The notes under the pieces were generated by a model. It was not told the origin of the DNA. It did no database searches and saw only the letters and a list, made by a program, of their open reading frames with translations. Source: Salinisphaera orenii subsp. orenii MK-B5 (GTDB lineage: Bacteria > Pseudomonadota > Gammaproteobacteria > Nevskiales > Salinisphaeraceae). Taken from it: a DNA stretch of 64,000 nt. Positions 1-9,180 of this stretch are shown here, one piece after another. The position numbers were made by a program, and so were the translations under genes. The stretch's first letter is position 1; the number at the start of each line of letters is the position of its first letter. The stretch is from contig NZ_AYKH01000012.1 in assembly GCF_003788635.1 (NCBI RefSeq), positions 248,001 to 312,000 of the forward strand, read 5' to 3'.

Positions 1-1501
1 CCGGTGCGTAGACATCCCGCGTCGCTTCCATGCCGGCAGTCAGCGAGTCGCTGTTCTCGGTCCAGCCGCCGCCGAGCGCCTTGAAAAGATTGGCGGTGGC
101 GGTGAAGCGATCGCGGATCGCCTCGGCCAGGTCGAGCTGGCTGGAGAACAGCTGACGCTGGGCGTCGAGCACGTCGAAATAGGCCGTGCGCCCGACGTCA
201 TAGCGGATCTGGGCCAGCTCCAGCGTCTCGCGATAGGCCGCGACCTGACGCTGAACCGCCTCGAGCCTCTCGTTGGTCAGATTGATCGCGACCAGGGCAT
301 CGCGGGTCTCGGCGAATGCCTGGCGCAGCGTCTGGCGGTACTGGATCTCGGCCTGTTGGCGCTGGGCCAGCGCAGTATCGTAGTTGGCCTGGCGCCGGCC
401 GAAGTCGAGGATCGGCGCGGTGATGGCGCCGGACACACTCTGGGTCTCGGCGATCGGCTCGAAGAGATTGTCGATATCCAGCGCTTCGGTACCGATCATT
501 GCCGACAGGTTGAAGGTCGGGAAGAAGCGGGCCTTGGCCACGCCCACGTTGGCGTTGGCCGCGATCAGCGAGGCTTCGGCCGCGCGCACGTCCGGCCGGC
601 GCTCGACCAGCAGCGACGGCATGACCACCGGCAGCTCGTCCGGCAGGTGAACATCCTCGAAGCTGCCCGGTTCGATATCGGCATCCTGCATGATCTCGCG
701 TGGCGACTGGCCGGTGAGGATGGCCAGCGACGAACGCAGTTCGCTGGCCTGTCGCTGCAGCGGCGCCAGCTGAGCGCGCGCGCTTTCCAGAAGCGAGCGT
801 GTCTGCAGCAGGGTCAGCTTGTCGATGGCGCCCAGATCGTAGCGCTGCTGATCGAGCTCCAGACCGCGCTCACGCGTCTGGATGGTCTCGCGGGTCACGC
901 GGATCTGGCGCTCCAGCGCGCGCAGCGACATATAGTTCGTCGCAACGTCGCTGACCACGCCGAGACGGATCGAGTCCTTGGTGTAGGCCGAAGACAGCAG
1001 CTGTGCGCGGGCCGATTCGCTGGCACGGCGCAGCCCGCCGAAGACGTCGAGCTCGTAGCTGAGCGTGGCGGCCACTGAGTAGTAGTCGTAGCGCCGGCCG
1101 CCGGCCGAGGCGGATCCTGAACCGCCACTCGACCCGCTCGCCGACGAGCCACCCCCACCCGACGTGGCCAGACTGGCCTTTTCGCGGGCGGCCTGGGCCT
1201 GGCCCTCGATAGTCGGGAACAGGTCGGCCTCGGCCAGCCCGAGCTGGGCCCGCGCCTCACGCAGCCGCGACGCCTGCAGTGCGATGTCGAGATTGTCGTC
1301 CAGCGCCTTGTCGATGAGCTCGTTGAGCACCGGGTCGCGGTAGCGCGTCCACCAGTACGCCATCGCGTCCTCCTGGGCGTCGCCGAGCAGGGTGGCGTCG
1401 AGCGCCGACTCCGGCAGTTCGAGATCCGGACGCTCATAGTCCGGTCCGACGGTGCAGGCCGACAGGCCCGCCACCGCGATCAACAGCGCGAACTTACGCA
1501 T
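1..1501 (-). CDS. RND efflux outer-membrane factor, NodT/OprM family (3' end cut by window edge)
   Basis: Outer-membrane channel that completes the tripartite pump encoded upstream. The ATG overlaps the pump's stop codon by 8 bases, so the two are translationally coupled. The N-terminus is a lipoprotein signal with lipobox LSAC (Cys at residue 16), followed by VGPDYERP, typical of OprM/NodT. Two repeats follow with the usual long helices and the R-P-D-V-R-A-A-E motif. About 500 codons are present, close to the full family length, so only the extreme C-terminus should lie outside. A Gly/Ser-rich insertion (positions about 1110-1170) precedes a RRYDYYS segment and is probably surface-exposed. 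The family is certain; the substrate is unknown. Confidence 0.93.
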   Translation of the reverse strand, partial: MRKFALLIAVAGLSACTVGPDYERPDLELPESALDATLLGDAQEDAMAYWWTRYRDPVLNELIDKALDDNLDIALQASRLREARAQLGLAEADLFPTIEGQAQAAREKASLATSGGGGSSASGSSGGSGSASAGGRRYDYYSVAATLSYELDVFGGLRRASESARAQLLSSAYTKDSIRLGVVSDVATNYMSLRALERQIRVTRETIQTRERGLELDQQRYDLGAIDKLTLLQTRSLLESARAQLAPLQRQASELRSSLAILTGQSPREIMQDADIEPGSFEDVHLPDELPVVMPSLLVERRPDVRAAEASLIAANANVGVAKARFFPTFNLSAMIGTEALDIDNLFEPIAETQSVSGAITAPILDFGRRQANYDTALAQRQQAEIQYRQTLRQAFAETRDALVAINLTNERLEAVQRQVAAYRETLELAQIRYDVGRTAYFDVLDAQRQLFSSQLDLAEAIRDRFTATANLFKALGGGWTENSDSLTAGMEATRDVYAP

Positions 1502-4500
1502 CGTTTTGGTGCTCATGGCTTTTCTTGCCGCCCAGCAAGCGACTGACTTTACTGGAACCGCGCTCGACGAGATCGTAGAACAACGGCACGAAGAGGATGG
1601 CGAAGAACGTCGCCGCCAGCATACCGCCGATCACCGCGGTGCCGATGGCGACGCGGCTGTTGGCCGACGCACCCGAAGCCAGCGCCAGCGGCACACAGCC
1701 CAGAGTGAACGCCAGCGACGTCATCACGATCGGCCGGAAACGCAGCTTCGCCGCCTCATACGCCGCGGCCGCGGGGGTCTTGCCCTGTTCGCGGCCGATG
1801 ACCGCAAACTCCACGATCAGAATCGCATTCTTCGCCGACAGGCCAATCAGCACGAGCAGACCCACCGAGAAATAGAGGTTGTTCTCGACGCCGCGCAGCC
1901 AAACGGCCACGAACGCGCCGAGCGCGGCGAACGGCACCGCCGTGATGACCGCGAGCGGCAGCGTCCATTTCTCATACTGCGCCGCCAGAATCAGGAAGAC
2001 CATGAGCATGCCGAACAGCACCGCAATGCCGCCCGAGCCCGCGGCCGTCTCTTCCTGATAGGCCGTGCCGGTGAAACTCAACTGGTAGTCGCTGCTGTCA
2101 AGCACATCGGCCACGACCTGTTGAATCGCCTGATTCGCCTGCCCCGAACTGAAGCCGGGCGCGGGCGAGCCCATGATCTTGGCCGCCGGGAAGATATTGA
2201 ACCGCTGGACCACGTCGGCCGCCAGCGTGCGCTCGGTGCTCACCAGCGAACTGACCGGAATCATCTCGCCGGTGCTCTCCGAACGCACGAACACGTCGGC
2301 CAGATCCTCCGGCTTCTCGCGATAGTCGGCATCCGACTGGATGTTGACCTGCCAGTTGCGACCCAGATACGTGAACTGATTGACATACAGCGAGCCGAAC
2401 GTCGCCTGCAACGTGGCGAACAGCTGATCGATCGGTACGCCCAGCGACTTGGCCTTCTCGCGGTCCACGTCGAGACGATAGCGCGGCACGTCGGTGGTCA
2501 GGGTCGTACGCACCTGAGACAGCTCCGGCCGCTGGTTGGCCTCGGCCACGACCTTGCCGGCCGCCTCCCGGATCTCGTTGAAATCCGCGCCGGTCAGGCT
2601 CTGCAGATAGCCCTCGAAGCCCCCTGTCGTCGACAGGCCGATGATGGGCGGCGGATTGAAGGCGATGATCTGCGCCTCGGGGATCTGCGCGCCGATCGCC
2701 ATCTCCCGCTGGACGAGCGAGAAGGAGTCCTGGCCCTCGCCGGTTCGTTCATCCCAGTCCTTGAGCGTCAGAAAGGCGATGCCGGCGTAGGTCCGCCGTG
2801 CGCTGGCCAGGAAATCGTAACCGGCCACGCCGACCACGTCCGCCACTGCGGGCATGGCTTCCATGCTCTTTTCGATGACGTCGGCCCGGACTTCCTCGGT
2901 GCGCTGCAGCGAGGCCGCCGGCGGCAGCTTGTAGGTGGTGAAGATATAGCCCTGATCTTCTTGAGGCACCAAGCCACCCGGAACCTGCTGGGAGACGAAC
3001 CAGGTCGCGGCGAGCACGCCGACGAACAGTATCAGGCCCAGCACCACCCGGCGCAGGAGCAGATCCACGCCCCAGAGATAGGCGCCGGTCGCCTTGTCGA
3101 ACATGGCGTTGAACTTGCGGAAGAACCAGTTCGGCTGCTTCTCGCGCGGCTTGAGGAAGACCGCACACAACGCCGGCGTCAGCGTCAGGGCGACCAGACC
3201 GGAGATGCCCACGGACACGGCGATGGTGATCGCGAACTGCCGATACATCTGACCGGACAGGCCGCCGAGAAAGCCCACCGGCACGAACACCGCGGACAGC
3301 ACCAGCACCACGGCGATGACGGGGCCGCTGACCTCCTCCATGGCCTTGAGGGCGGCCTCCTTGGGCGGCTTGCCCTCCTCGGTCATGATGCGTTCGACGT
3401 TCTCAATCACGATGATCGCGTCGTCGACCACGATGCCGATGGCGAGAATGAGTCCGAACAGCGTCAGCAGGTTGATCGAGAAACCGAGGGCGAACATACC
3501 CGCGAAGGTGCCGATCACCGACACCGGTATCGCCAGCAGCGGTATCAGCGTGGCCCGCCAGTTCTGCAGGAACAGGAACACCACCAGCACGACGAGGATG
3601 ATCGCCTCGATGAAGGTGTGCTCCACGTCCTTGATCGAGGCGTCGACAAACTTCGTGGTGTCGAACGGGATCTCGTACTCGAGTCCGTCGGGCAGATTGG
3701 CCCCGAGCTCTTCCATCCGCGTACGGATACGCTCGACGGTGGCCAGTGAGTTCGCTCCGGGTGAGAGATAGACGGCGAACGGTACCGCCGGGTTCCCCGA
3801 GAACGAGCCGCTCGTGCCGTAGCTCTGCGCGCCGAGCTCGACGCGCGCGACGTCCTCGAGACGCAGAATCTGGCCGTTTTCCTGGCTGCGCAGGATGATC
3901 TGCTCGAACTGCTCCGGCGTGGAGAAACGACCTTCCGTGCTCGCGGTGTAGGTGAACTCGATCTCGTTCGGATTGGGCATGCTGCCGAAGCTGCCGGCCG
4001 CGAACTGCGAGTTCTGCTCACGCAGCGCCGACTGCACGTCGGTCGGTGTGAGCTCATAGCGGGCCATCTTGTTCGGATCCAGCCAGATCCGCATCGAGTA
4101 GTCCTGGCTGCCGAACAGACGCGCATCACCTACACCCTCGACGCGCTTGAGCTGGTCAATGACGTTGATCAGCGCGTAGTTGCTGATGTAAGTGGTGTCG
4201 TAGCTCTGATTCGGCGAAAACAGCGTGAGCACGGTCAGGATGTTGCTCGAACGCTTGTTCACCTGCACACCGGTATCGCGCACCGTCTGCGGCAGCTGCG
4301 AGGTGGCCGCCTGGACGCGATTGTTGACGTTGATGGTGTTCTGATCGGGATCGGTGCCGATAGCGAACGTCACCGAAATCTGAAGCGTGCCCGCGTCCGA
4401 GGACGTCGAGGTCATGTAGAGCATGTCCTGGACGCCGTTGATCTCCTGTTCGAGCGGCGCCGCCACGGTCTCGGCGATGTCCTCGGCGCTGGCGCCGGGA

Positions 4501-4649
4501 TAGTTCGCCTGCACCACTACTTCGGGTGGCACGACATCCGGATACTGCGAGATCGGCAGCCCCTGCATGGCCAGCAGGCCCGCCAGTGTGATGATGATCG
4601 ACAGGACGGTCGAGAAGACCGGCCGGTGAATGAAGAAACGCGAGATCAT
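1494..4649 (-). CDS. RND multidrug efflux pump, HAE1 (AcrB/MexB) family
   Basis: Inner-membrane proton-driven drug exporter of 1051 residues, the normal length for HAE1 pumps. The start MISRFFIHRPVFS is the classic first transmembrane segment. The TM4 signature IGIVVDDAIIVIENVER carries the two proton-relay aspartates, and TM10 carries the lysine in GLSAKNAILIVEF. The large periplasmic loops are in their expected places, and the C-terminus ends in a short charged tail. The adaptor stop lies only two bases upstream of the start, so all three pump genes form one operon. Closest in type to AcrB/MexB/TtgB; substrate range cannot be read from sequence. Confidence 0.96.
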   Translation of the reverse strand: MISRFFIHRPVFSTVLSIIITLAGLLAMQGLPISQYPDVVPPEVVVQANYPGASAEDIAETVAAPLEQEINGVQDMLYMTSTSSDAGTLQISVTFAIGTDPDQNTINVNNRVQAATSQLPQTVRDTGVQVNKRSSNILTVLTLFSPNQSYDTTYISNYALINVIDQLKRVEGVGDARLFGSQDYSMRIWLDPNKMARYELTPTDVQSALREQNSQFAAGSFGSMPNPNEIEFTYTASTEGRFSTPEQFEQIILRSQENGQILRLEDVARVELGAQSYGTSGSFSGNPAVPFAVYLSPGANSLATVERIRTRMEELGANLPDGLEYEIPFDTTKFVDASIKDVEHTFIEAIILVVLVVFLFLQNWRATLIPLLAIPVSVIGTFAGMFALGFSINLLTLFGLILAIGIVVDDAIIVIENVERIMTEEGKPPKEAALKAMEEVSGPVIAVVLVLSAVFVPVGFLGGLSGQMYRQFAITIAVSVGISGLVALTLTPALCAVFLKPREKQPNWFFRKFNAMFDKATGAYLWGVDLLLRRVVLGLILFVGVLAATWFVSQQVPGGLVPQEDQGYIFTTYKLPPAASLQRTEEVRADVIEKSMEAMPAVADVVGVAGYDFLASARRTYAGIAFLTLKDWDERTGEGQDSFSLVQREMAIGAQIPEAQIIAFNPPPIIGLSTTGGFEGYLQSLTGADFNEIREAAGKVVAEANQRPELSQVRTTLTTDVPRYRLDVDREKAKSLGVPIDQLFATLQATFGSLYVNQFTYLGRNWQVNIQSDADYREKPEDLADVFVRSESTGEMIPVSSLVSTERTLAADVVQRFNIFPAAKIMGSPAPGFSSGQANQAIQQVVADVLDSSDYQLSFTGTAYQEETAAGSGGIAVLFGMLMVFLILAAQYEKWTLPLAVITAVPFAALGAFVAVWLRGVENNLYFSVGLLVLIGLSAKNAILIVEFAVIGREQGKTPAAAAYEAAKLRFRPIVMTSLAFTLGCVPLALASGASANSRVAIGTAVIGGMLAATFFAILFVPLFYDLVERGSSKVSRLLGGKKSHEHQNDA

Positions 4650-4651
4650 GG

Positions 4652-6001
4652 TTAGCGGTTCCGCTGGCCGTTCACGGCATAGGTATCGTCATGCACGACC
4701 GCGGTCAGCGGCTCACGCGGGGTCAGACGCAGCGCCGGCAGGTCGGCCGCCGCCAGCCCGCCGTCATCGTCTTCCGAGCCGGCGCGGCCCATGCCTGAAC
4801 CGCCGCCACCGCCCCGCGTGCCCTCTTCGCTGCCGCCCGAGCCGTCAGACTTGACCTTGACCGGCGCATCCGGAGTGACCTGGCCGAGCCCGGACGTGAT
4901 AACCCGATCCCCCGCGGACAGCCCGTCGTTGATGAGCCGGCCTTCCTCGACCGTCGGCCCGAGATCGACGTCCACGGCCTTCGCCTTGCCGTCGGCGACG
5001 ACATAGACCTGAGTGCCCTGATTGCCGTCGGACACGGCCTGTTCGGGCACCACGATGCCGTTCTCGCGCGTTTCCAGGCGAATGCGGGCGCGCACGTAGC
5101 GTCCGGGCATGAGACCGTTGTCGGGGTTGTCCACCGTAGCGCGCAGCTGCACCGTGCCGGTGTCCGGATTGATGGTGCTCTGCGTGAAGTCGACGACGCC
5201 CTTGACCGGGAACTCCGAACCATCGGGCAGGATGATCGTGGCCTCCCGGGTCTTGTCGTTGGTGGTCTCGTCACCCATTGCCGAGAGCGCTTTGCCCCGT
5301 GCAATGGCATCATTCTCGGGCAGCGCGAACAGCACCTTGACGGGGTCGAGCTGCGTGATCGTGGTCAGGCGCGTACCGTTGGAGACCAGCGCGCCCTCGT
5401 CGATCTCGCGCAGGCTGGTCACACCGGTCAGCGGCGCGTTCACCGTGGTGTAGCCGAGATCGATCTCGGCGCTGTCCAGATTGGCCTGGGCCTGATCGAC
5501 CGCAGCGCGCGCAGTCTCGAGCTCGGAGAGTGCCTGATCGCGCTCCGCTTCGCTGATCGCATCCGCCTCGTACAGCTGGCGCGTGCGCGACCACTGGCGC
5601 TGGGCCTGGTTCAGGCTCGCCCGGGCGCTGCCGAGTTCGGCCTTGCGCTGATTCACGGTCGCCTGGAACGGCTTGGGATCGATGTTGTAGAGCAGGTCAC
5701 CCTTCTCGACGATCTGCCCCTCCGTGTAGTGCCGCTCCAGCAGCACGCCCTCGACGCGGGCCAACACCTGGACCGTACGCTGCCCCTCGACGCGGCCGGG
5801 GTATTCGGAGAATACGCTGACGCGGTGCGGGTCGACGCTCATCACGTCCACGGGTATCGGCGGCCGCTGTTGCTGGCCGCCGCCCTGCTGGGCCTGCGAC
5901 TCCTCACCGCCGCAGGCCGCAAGGCCCAGAGCAACCATGGCGGCCCCGGCAAGACGCAGGAACCGTGCCCGCCCCGCAGGCATCGACAGAAAATCGTGCA
6001 T
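4652..6001 (-). CDS. RND efflux periplasmic adaptor (membrane fusion protein, AcrA/MexA type)
   Basis: Links the pump to the outer-membrane factor. I start it at the ATG at 6001, giving 449 residues: a lipoprotein signal follows directly (LGLAAC, Cys30) and the frame upstream of 6001 runs through the operator and into the divergent regulator gene. Visible parts are the lipoyl/biotinyl half motif LARVEGVLLERHYTEGQ, the alpha-helical hairpin with many Gln/Arg/Ala residues, the second lipoyl half, and the beta-barrel. The C-terminus is an unusual Gly- and Asp-rich tail, probably disordered. First gene of the pump operon, transcribed away from the TetR gene across an AcrR-like operator. Confidence 0.93.
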   Translation of the reverse strand: MHDFLSMPAGRARFLRLAGAAMVALGLAACGGEESQAQQGGGQQQRPPIPVDVMSVDPHRVSVFSEYPGRVEGQRTVQVLARVEGVLLERHYTEGQIVEKGDLLYNIDPKPFQATVNQRKAELGSARASLNQAQRQWSRTRQLYEADAISEAERDQALSELETARAAVDQAQANLDSAEIDLGYTTVNAPLTGVTSLREIDEGALVSNGTRLTTITQLDPVKVLFALPENDAIARGKALSAMGDETTNDKTREATIILPDGSEFPVKGVVDFTQSTINPDTGTVQLRATVDNPDNGLMPGRYVRARIRLETRENGIVVPEQAVSDGNQGTQVYVVADGKAKAVDVDLGPTVEEGRLINDGLSAGDRVITSGLGQVTPDAPVKVKSDGSGGSEEGTRGGGGGSGMGRAGSEDDDGGLAAADLPALRLTPREPLTAVVHDDTYAVNGQRNR

Positions 6002-6050
6002 GATAAAGAGACCCCGATCCGCAGGAGCTGGTGACGATAGCACGGCATGA

Positions 6051-6074
6051 TACATACATTCGCGTATGTATGTA
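6051..6074. promoter_or_regulatory. AcrR/TtgR-type operator between pump operon and its repressor
   Basis: A 24-bp near-perfect palindrome: left arm TACATACAT, core TCGCGT, right arm ATGTATGTA, symmetric at all but one base pair. Its arms match, from memory, the 24-bp inverted repeat recognised by E. coli AcrR. It sits between the adaptor start (6001) and the TetR start (6126), so one repressor could control both directions. Seen directly; binding is inferred. Confidence 0.85.
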
Positions 6075-6125
6075 AGAGGGTTCTGCGCTATCCTGTGTGC
6101 ATTAACAGCCGCGGATGACGGAGCC

Positions 6126-6782
6126 ATGGCACGCAAGACCAAGAGCGAATCGGCGCAGACGCGCGAACGCATTCTCGACGCCGCCGAAGTCGAGATGGAG
6201 GCGCGCGGCGTGTCGCAGACCTCGCTCGAGCGCATCGCCAAGCGCGCCGCGGTCACGCGCGGTGCCATTTACTGGCATTTTTCGGACAAGAGCGCCCTGC
6301 TGCAGGCGATGATCTCGCGCACGGCGCTGCCGCTGCGGGACCTGCGTCAATGTCTGAGCCAGCACATCCCCGGCGACGAGCCGCTGCGGCTGCTCCGGGA
6401 GATGCTGCTGCACGGCCTCCATCGGCTCGCCGGCGATCAGAAGCATCGGCGCGTCTGCCACATCATTCTGCATCGCTGCGAGATCACCGCCCAGGGCCAT
6501 CCGGCCGAGGCCCTGCTCTCGGCGATGTTCGAGGAATCGCGCGAGGTGCTGCTGTCGCTCTGCCGTGAGGTAGAGCGTCTCGGCCAGCTGCGCTCCGGGC
6601 TGACCGTCGACGCCGCCACCGACGTGCTGATGGCGTTCATGTGCGGCAATTATGAATGCACGCTGCGTCATCCGGGACTCTACGAGGTCGACCGCGACTG
6701 GGATGCGATCGTGGACAGCGTACTCTTCGGCCTGTTCGATACGACCGTGATCACACCATGCTCCGACCTGGCCGCGGATTGA
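6126..6782 (+). CDS. TetR-family repressor of the RND pump (AcrR/TtgR-like)
   Basis: Local repressor of 218 residues. The TetR DNA-binding domain is clear at the N-terminus: ARKTKSESAQTRERILDAAE, then the recognition helix region VTRGAIYWHFSDKSALL, which is nearly invariant in AcrR/TtgR/MexR-type TetR proteins. The rest is the helical ligand pocket. I chose the ATG at 6126, although an in-frame ATG exists at 6066: 6066 lies inside the operator palindrome, and the 6126 start gives the usual N-terminus. Divergent from the pump operon, so it probably represses the pump and itself and is released by drugs or bile-like ligands. Confidence 0.93.
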   Translation: MARKTKSESAQTRERILDAAEVEMEARGVSQTSLERIAKRAAVTRGAIYWHFSDKSALLQAMISRTALPLRDLRQCLSQHIPGDEPLRLLREMLLHGLHRLAGDQKHRRVCHIILHRCEITAQGHPAEALLSAMFEESREVLLSLCREVERLGQLRSGLTVDAATDVLMAFMCGNYECTLRHPGLYEVDRDWDAIVDSVLFGLFDTTVITPCSDLAAD

Positions 6783-7064
6783 ACCGCACGACTCCTGGAG
6801 AATCGGCGCGCATCCGTGCCCTGTTGCTCGCCTGGGCCATGCCCGCGGCGCATTCGGAGAGGCACGCATGATTCCGGAAAACGATCCGCCCCGGTCGCCA
6901 CGACGCGTGCCTGACGTTTCGGATCGACCGGCGCCCGTCCACCCGGGCCAGTAGCAATGCGCAGGCGCGGCGCTAACGCGCTGCCATGCGGGCCCGAATG
7001 ACGGCGATGCCGACGCAGCAGCCGATGATCGGCGCTCAGGGGCCCGATCGGAGGTCGTCCGGGA
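6783..7064. other. Intergenic region, no confident gene
   Basis: 282 bases between the TetR gene and the convergent sanA-like gene. A 27-codon frame from ATG 6868 with a purine-rich stretch before it is possible, but it is Pro/Arg-rich and matches nothing I know. No clear terminator hairpin with a T-tract was seen. Confidence 0.4.
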
Positions 7065-7883
7065 TCACAACCGATCGAAGGTGATCGGCACCGTGGCGCG
7101 AAGCGGCACCCTGGCCACGGGGCGTTGCCGTGCCGCGAGCCAGGGCGGCAACCACGGCTTCGCGGGCACCCGCTCGGGACGATCGAGATGAATGGGCCTC
7201 GGTACACCGTAGAAACGGGGTCGCGTGAACAGCACGAACAGATCCGCGACCGCCTTGACCCGTGCCAGGTATTCGCGCGCCTCGGTGCGCAGCGGCTGGC
7301 GTCGGTCCTCCTCCGGCCGAATGTAGGCCACGGCGTCGAGACCCTGGTGACGGGCTATGAACAGCGCCCGGTAGGCATGGAAACGCTGCGAAATCACCAC
7401 GAACCGATCGAGCCCGAAGATGCGATTCGCACGCAGTATTGAATCCAGCGTACGAAATCCGGCGAAGTCGAGCGTGATCGCCGCGTCCGGCACGCCGAGA
7501 CGCCGCAGCGCCTGGTACATCTTGCGCGGCTCGTTGTAGGTCCGGTCGGGATTGGCACCCGAGACCAGCAGGTGCCGCACCTTGCCGGCCGCGTAAAGCT
7601 CCGCGGCGGCCAGCATGCGGTGCCGGAAAAGCAGGTTGCGGTTGCCGGAGCGGGTGTAGGGGCTGGTGCCCAGCACCACGCCCACATCGTGCGTAGCCAG
7701 CCGGCCGATGTCGTCGATCAGACGATCACGCGTCGCGCCGACCACCCAGCCATTGATCGCCAGCATCGTCAGCAGGCTGCAGCCGAGCGCGGTCAACGCG
7801 CCGCGAACGAGCCGCGCGGCATTCGCGCGCCCGGCCCACGACGGCCGTCCCGCGCCCGCGGACATAGCGGAATTGTCAGCCAT
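7065..7883 (-). CDS. SanA/YdcF-like envelope protein (DUF218)
   Basis: Membrane-anchored protein of 272 residues. After one N-terminal transmembrane segment (about residues 25-50, LTALGCSLLTMLAINGWVV) comes the DUF218 signature GVVLGTSPYTRSGNRN, then FRHRMLAAAELYAAGKVRHLLVSG, the pattern of E. coli SanA. SanA affects envelope permeability to vancomycin at high temperature, but the biochemical role of the family is unclear. GAGG lies before the ATG at 7883. An extra Pro/Arg-rich C-terminal tail (last about 40 residues) exceeds typical SanA (about 240 residues). It follows the VWA gene by 75 bases on the same strand. Confidence 0.85.
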   Translation of the reverse strand: MADNSAMSAGAGRPSWAGRANAARLVRGALTALGCSLLTMLAINGWVVGATRDRLIDDIGRLATHDVGVVLGTSPYTRSGNRNLLFRHRMLAAAELYAAGKVRHLLVSGANPDRTYNEPRKMYQALRRLGVPDAAITLDFAGFRTLDSILRANRIFGLDRFVVISQRFHAYRALFIARHQGLDAVAYIRPEEDRRQPLRTEAREYLARVKAVADLFVLFTRPRFYGVPRPIHLDRPERVPAKPWLPPWLAARQRPVARVPLRATVPITFDRL

Positions 7884-7958
7884 GGACCTCGAAATCGGCG
7901 TGAAGCCAGCGCGGACGAAATCCTACCAGCCCGGTCGCGAAAAAACCCCCGGCGCGAT

Positions 7959-9137
7959 TCAGTCGGCCAGCTGCGCGATCGCCGCGTCGAGGCCGTCGAG
8001 CGTCATTGGATACATGCGATCGGCCATGAGCTCGCGCGTCATCTGGATCGAGGGGGTGTAGTCCCAGCGCTGCTCGGGCTCCGGGTTCAACCACACCGCG
8101 TCCGGAAAACTCTGCAGCAGCCGATCGAGCCAGACGGCGCCGGCTTCGGCGTTCCAGTGCTCCACCGAGCCGCCGGGGTAGGCGATCTCGTAGGGACTCA
8201 TGGTCGCGTCACCCACGAAGATCGCCTTGTAGTCGTCGGGATAGGTGTGACAGATGTCCCAGGTCGGAAAGACCTCGCTGCGGCGACGCCGGTTGTCGCG
8301 CCACATGCCCTCGTAGGGGAAGTTGTGGAAGTAGAAGTATTCCAGATGCTTGAACTCGGCGCGCGCGGCCGAGAACAGGCTCTCGCAGGTCGCCACGTGA
8401 TCGTCCATCGATCCGCCGACGTCGAAGAAGATCAACAGCTTGACGGCGTTGTGGCGCTCCGGCCGCATGTGCAGATCGAGATGGCCCGCGTTCTTGGCCG
8501 TCGCCCGGATGGTGCGGTCCATATCGAGCTCTTCGTCCGCCCCTTCGCGGGCGAAGCGACGCAGCTTGCGCAGCGCCATCTTGATGTTGCGGGTGCCGAT
8601 CTCCTGACTGCCGTCCAGGTTCGCGAATTCGCGCTTGTCCCAGACCTTGACCGCACGCCGATGGCGCGAGCCGTCCTGACCGATGCGGATGCCTTCGGGG
8701 TTGAAGCCATAGGCACCGAACGGCGACGTACCCGCCGTGCCGATCCACTTGCTGCCGCCTTCGTGACGCTCGCCCTGCTCTTCGAGGCGCTTCCTGAGCG
8801 TTTCCATGAGCTTGTCCCAGCCGCCCATGGCTTCGATCTGGGCCTTCTGCTCGTCGGAGAGCTCGAGCTGCTTCATCTTCTCGAGCCATTCGTCCGGGAT
8901 ATCGGTGGTCAGGTCCTCGGTGGCAGCCTGGATACCGTCGAAGTAATGGCCGAAGACCTGGTCGAAACGGTCGAACTTGGTCTCGTCCTTGATCAGCGTC
9001 GCGCGCGAGAGATAGTAGAAGTTCTCCACGCTCATGCCGCCGACGTGCTGCTCCAGCGCCTCGAGCAGGGTCATGTATTCGGTGACCGACGGCTTGAGGC
9101 CGGCCTCGCGCAGTTCGTAGAAGAATTCGATCAGCAT
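7959..9137 (-). CDS. VWA-domain protein, CoxE-like, partner of the MoxR ATPase
   Basis: A 392-residue protein. The N-terminal half is helical (EFFYELREAGLKPSVTEYMTLLEAL, a hallmark of this subfamily). The C-terminal half is a von Willebrand A domain with a MIDAS-type DVGGSM, where family members usually have DxGxS. MoxR-VWA pairs are thought to act as metal-insertion or assembly chaperones. The gene is 43 bases downstream of moxR on the same strand. No obvious client enzyme lies beside the pair; the upstream neighbours are glycolytic genes. Function inferred from family and pairing. Confidence 0.88.
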   Translation of the reverse strand: MLIEFFYELREAGLKPSVTEYMTLLEALEQHVGGMSVENFYYLSRATLIKDETKFDRFDQVFGHYFDGIQAATEDLTTDIPDEWLEKMKQLELSDEQKAQIEAMGGWDKLMETLRKRLEEQGERHEGGSKWIGTAGTSPFGAYGFNPEGIRIGQDGSRHRRAVKVWDKREFANLDGSQEIGTRNIKMALRKLRRFAREGADEELDMDRTIRATAKNAGHLDLHMRPERHNAVKLLIFFDVGGSMDDHVATCESLFSAARAEFKHLEYFYFHNFPYEGMWRDNRRRRSEVFPTWDICHTYPDDYKAIFVGDATMSPYEIAYPGGSVEHWNAEAGAVWLDRLLQSFPDAVWLNPEPEQRWDYTPSIQMTRELMADRMYPMTLDGLDAAIAQLAD

Positions 9138-9180
9138 GGCGGACGCCGTGCGGCAGACGGAGAAGCGATGACGCGGCCGA

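Noticed and set aside
6868-6951. A 27-codon gene after the TetR regulator
   Set aside because: A purine stretch precedes the ATG, but the peptide is Pro/Arg-rich with no known family and no terminator. Not enough support.
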